A DNA stretch of 64,000 nucleotides from Anseranas semipalmata (Eukaryota; Chordata; Aves; Anseriformes; Anseranatidae), in NCBI GenBank assembly GCA_013399115.1, contig VXAA01000089.1, positions 14,923 to 78,922 of the forward strand. The letters run 5' to 3'. Of the stretch, positions 61,201 through 64,000 are shown piece after piece. The notes beneath the pieces were generated by a model. The model saw only the letters and a program-made list of their open reading frames with translations, made no database searches and was not told where the DNA came from. Position 1 is the stretch's first letter. The number at the start of each line of letters is the position of its first letter. The translations under genes were made by a program, and so were the position numbers.

Positions 61201-64000
61201 TTTCATGCTTACATCAACAATATGCTAATGATGAGCATAACATTAGCCTGTTGACATACTGAATGCTTTAGAATAATCGTTATGTCAAATGTTTTTAAGA
61301 AGTTTTACAAAGAAGTCATATTTTTAAGTCCAGATCATAGCCAAAAGGTGGCAGTATTCTATTCAATATTCATTTACAAAATAGTAAAAAATGCATGTAT
61401 TTATTGATGCTTTGTCTGCTCCTCATATCAGATTGAACTGGATGGCTGTATCCCGCAGATAACATTGTTTATTAAAAGGACTTCATTAGAATGAAATAAT
61501 GAATGAAATTTCTTGTTTACACCTGAAATGTTGCAAAAAATCTATATTATATAATTTCTATGTATTAGGTGTGTAGTGTTTCATGTGATATATACATTTG
61601 CACTAAAAGATAACTTTTGTATGGAGTTCCTGAGAGGACCAGAAATTTACCTTGAAGTGTTAGTAGAGTTGACTCCTTTTACCTTCAAAAACAGAAATTA
61701 ATCTCCACATGCTTTTAATATGAGCCAAAACTGATGCATTAAAAGCAATTTATTTCATAAACCCTAGAGACTTTATAGTGTTTTTCATAAGGTGAGTATG
61801 GGCTTTTTTGTGTTGAGACAACAATAAGTTGAAGAATTGTTGAAATATTGCTTCTCCTGACTGCCAGGTTGTTTAGCTATACATCGATGGTTTGTCTTAT
61901 TTAAACTTTTGTCTCAAAGAGTGCTATTAATGGGGGACAATGTGTGCAAGTGCAGCTATGTTCAAGCAAATGTTTCAATGTGAATTTTAATCCGTAGTTA
62001 TATCAGATGTAAGTATAAAAGTACTGTAGTTACAGAATAAGTCCAATGCAGTAAAGAAGTACTTTGTTACGTGAAATACTTTTAAAAATCACTTTGTGTT
62101 ACAGCCTTTTAGAAATATTTAAGAATCAGAGACCTGTTTCCCAATATTGGCCATTCTGTTTCCCTCTGAATGTATTTCATCCTTTTCAGTGTTGAAAAGT
62201 TTTGATAAACATTATATGTGGGATAGAAGAAAACCTGATTCAAAGGGCAGAACCTGGAAAATCTGGTTAAAATGGTACTGCTTTTTTAACTGTTTATTTC
62301 CCTATTCAGCTCCAGTAGAGTATAATTCAGACCTATCTGTCGTTTGTAATGTCAAGCAAAAGACAATTGGCACAATTCCTAAGGGAATGGGAATTAATAG
62401 GCGTTGACATTGAACAGTGGCTTCTCTATTTTGCCACCTTTCTGCAATAGCCCACTCACTCACTACATCTCTAGTGGCTGTTCCTTTAAAAAAGTCCAGG
62501 AGACTTCTTTTAAGAAGTATATTGCTGTTTGTGCATCAACAAGAAGGTGCTATGAAAACTAGTTAATTATTTGATCAAGTAAGGCAGACCGTTGAATCAC
62601 TAGCACGAACTTGAGAAACATCACGAAGGTAAGTGGGATGAAGATATCAGGCAAATATAGTTAGATGCAACAGAAATAGCTGAGACTATCCAGAAGACCA
62701 AAATCTTAATTTTTCACCAATAACTCATTACTTTCTAACAAAAAGAAAAGTCCTAAGGAAGTACAAGGGTGTGTTTAATTGCTGAGTTTGCTAATAATCT
62801 GCTTCCTGCTGGGGTTCAGTGTTTTTGATCTATCTGCTTCTAGAGTCTGTTCCCAGAGGGTATTTTAGAAAAGCTTACTTATACAGAAAGGCCTAGAAAT
62901 TTCCTGAAATTGTTCTGGGAACAAATCCAGAGGCTAGTGAAAACTCTGGAACATATTCTTGCGTATGGATATTGAAAAGAACCATTGCTTGGGGCAGCGT
63001 GTTCCCAAAATACTGCATATATCCCCAGGGGTGGTGAGGGGAAGTCTTCTCAATGTATGCATTAAATTTTAAGGAAATTTGGTCAGGAAGCAAAGCATGA
63101 CTACAGGAATAATATTTACATCATATTTCAAATACTGTGATCACGTCTAAATCAAAAAAAGGGAGGCATACACTTCAAATAAAATGTAATTGTCATAGCC
63201 GTGTGTAGGTTAAGCATCTTTTTATGCATGAGCATAAAGAGTGAGCAAATTGTGCTCAGAGCTTTCTTGTAATTAATCTGCTTTTTTTCCCATATTCAAG
63301 TGTTATGCTTAACAGTAAACTTCTTTGATCACATGAAATTAGAGATTTAGGTTGAAGTTTATTTGCTAAGAGCAGGATGAGCTTCCTGAACAAAACAGAA
63401 CAAGTGGCGGAAGCATTCGGAAGATTTTCTGTAAGTCACAGTCGTGTGTGGGAGGAGGTTTGCATCTGCTGGCTGCATGTGCTCTGCATTGTGTGTATTT
63501 ACTGCTCTGGATGCCCCGTGCCTATGCACTTGTTTCTTGGGGTCGCTATCTCTGCTCTTTATAGAGGCTGTGGTTTCCTCTTGAACTTTTCTGCTTCTGC
63601 CAACACCCTCTGTTTTGTCTCGCTGCCAAATGCGGCAGTAGGCGGAGTGGGGGAGGCTGAGCAAATGTACGGCTGTTCCTGAAGTGCATGTGCTGCATCA
63701 CGTTGTGCTAATCGGGAGCGACTGCGCTCCTGGGGCCCTGCGTCTTGCTGACACTCCTGCTAAAATACAACTGGCTTGCAAATTTTGTCCTCTGTTCCTC
63801 CAGGAAAAGTTTGCCGTCTGCAATAAATCAGCAGTTGTTATTCTTGTGCTATAGCAACTGTTTTGACCTGTCCATGTTAATTGTGGGTGTTAATGCGATA
63901 TTTGCTCTTTCCCACTTGATATGAATTCCCTTTTTTGTGGTGTTTCTGTAGTAGACCTTTTAGTAGCTAGCTTCCCAGTTGTTTTTCCAAGCTTCAGTTT
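58270..64000. other. Intergenic, no gene recognised
   Basis: AT-rich, single-copy-looking DNA to the end of the window. Only simple tracts were seen (for example 59484-59513). Open frames such as those at 63359-63682 occur on both strands and match nothing I know. Confidence 0.65.
59484..59513 (+). repeat. (TTA)n / poly-T low-complexity tract
   Basis: A T-run, then about five ATT units, then a second T-run. Confidence 0.8.

Noticed and set aside
63359..63682. Overlapping 101-codon frames on both strands
   Set aside because: Both strands are open over the same bases, a composition effect. No start context, splice sites or homology supports either.

Overview
This is a 64 kb window of vertebrate nuclear DNA from a bird, most likely a galliform such as chicken. 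The evidence is the presence of CR1 LINE fragments with their 3' ATTCTATG-type tails, no mammalian-type SINEs, AT-rich single-copy intergenic DNA, and a compact GT-AG multi-exon gene encoding a near-vertebrate-consensus protein. There are no bacterial-style operons. Most open frames longer than 60 codons are chance frames in non-coding DNA.

The one gene that can be reconstructed with confidence is EIF3E (eIF3 subunit e, also INT6), on the minus strand. All 13 coding exons are inside the window (start codon 49822, stop codon ending at 26566). Joined, they give 1338 nt, i.e. 445 codons plus TGA, the usual vertebrate length. Its promoter is a CpG island (about 49280-50160) with a 5'TOP-like pyrimidine tract, a YY1-type motif across the start codon, GC boxes and palindromic NRF1-type sites. 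A 5-N assembly gap sits in intron 1, 21 bp beyond the exon 1 donor. Two AATAAA signals follow the stop codon.

Layout: 1-960 is a GC-richer patch that looks like the last exon(s) of an unidentified plus-strand transcript. 960-26430 is intergenic, with five CR1 fragments and one LTR-like remnant near 14.6 kb. 26430-49850 is EIF3E, with one well-preserved CR1 copy in intron 3. 49850-50430 is the divergent side of the promoter, with an RFX-type X-box and a good plus-strand splice donor. 50430-64000 is intergenic, with one CR1 3' end and two weak exon-like or open patches (55.7-56.2 kb and 58.1-58.27 kb). RSPO2 and EMC2, which flank EIF3E in human, were not recognised here, so they are presumably outside the window.

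I found no CRISPR array, tRNA, rRNA or new multi-gene system. The observations worth a second look are regulatory or transcript-level (divergent transcript, LTR-like module, orphan exon-like patches) and are offered with modest confidence.
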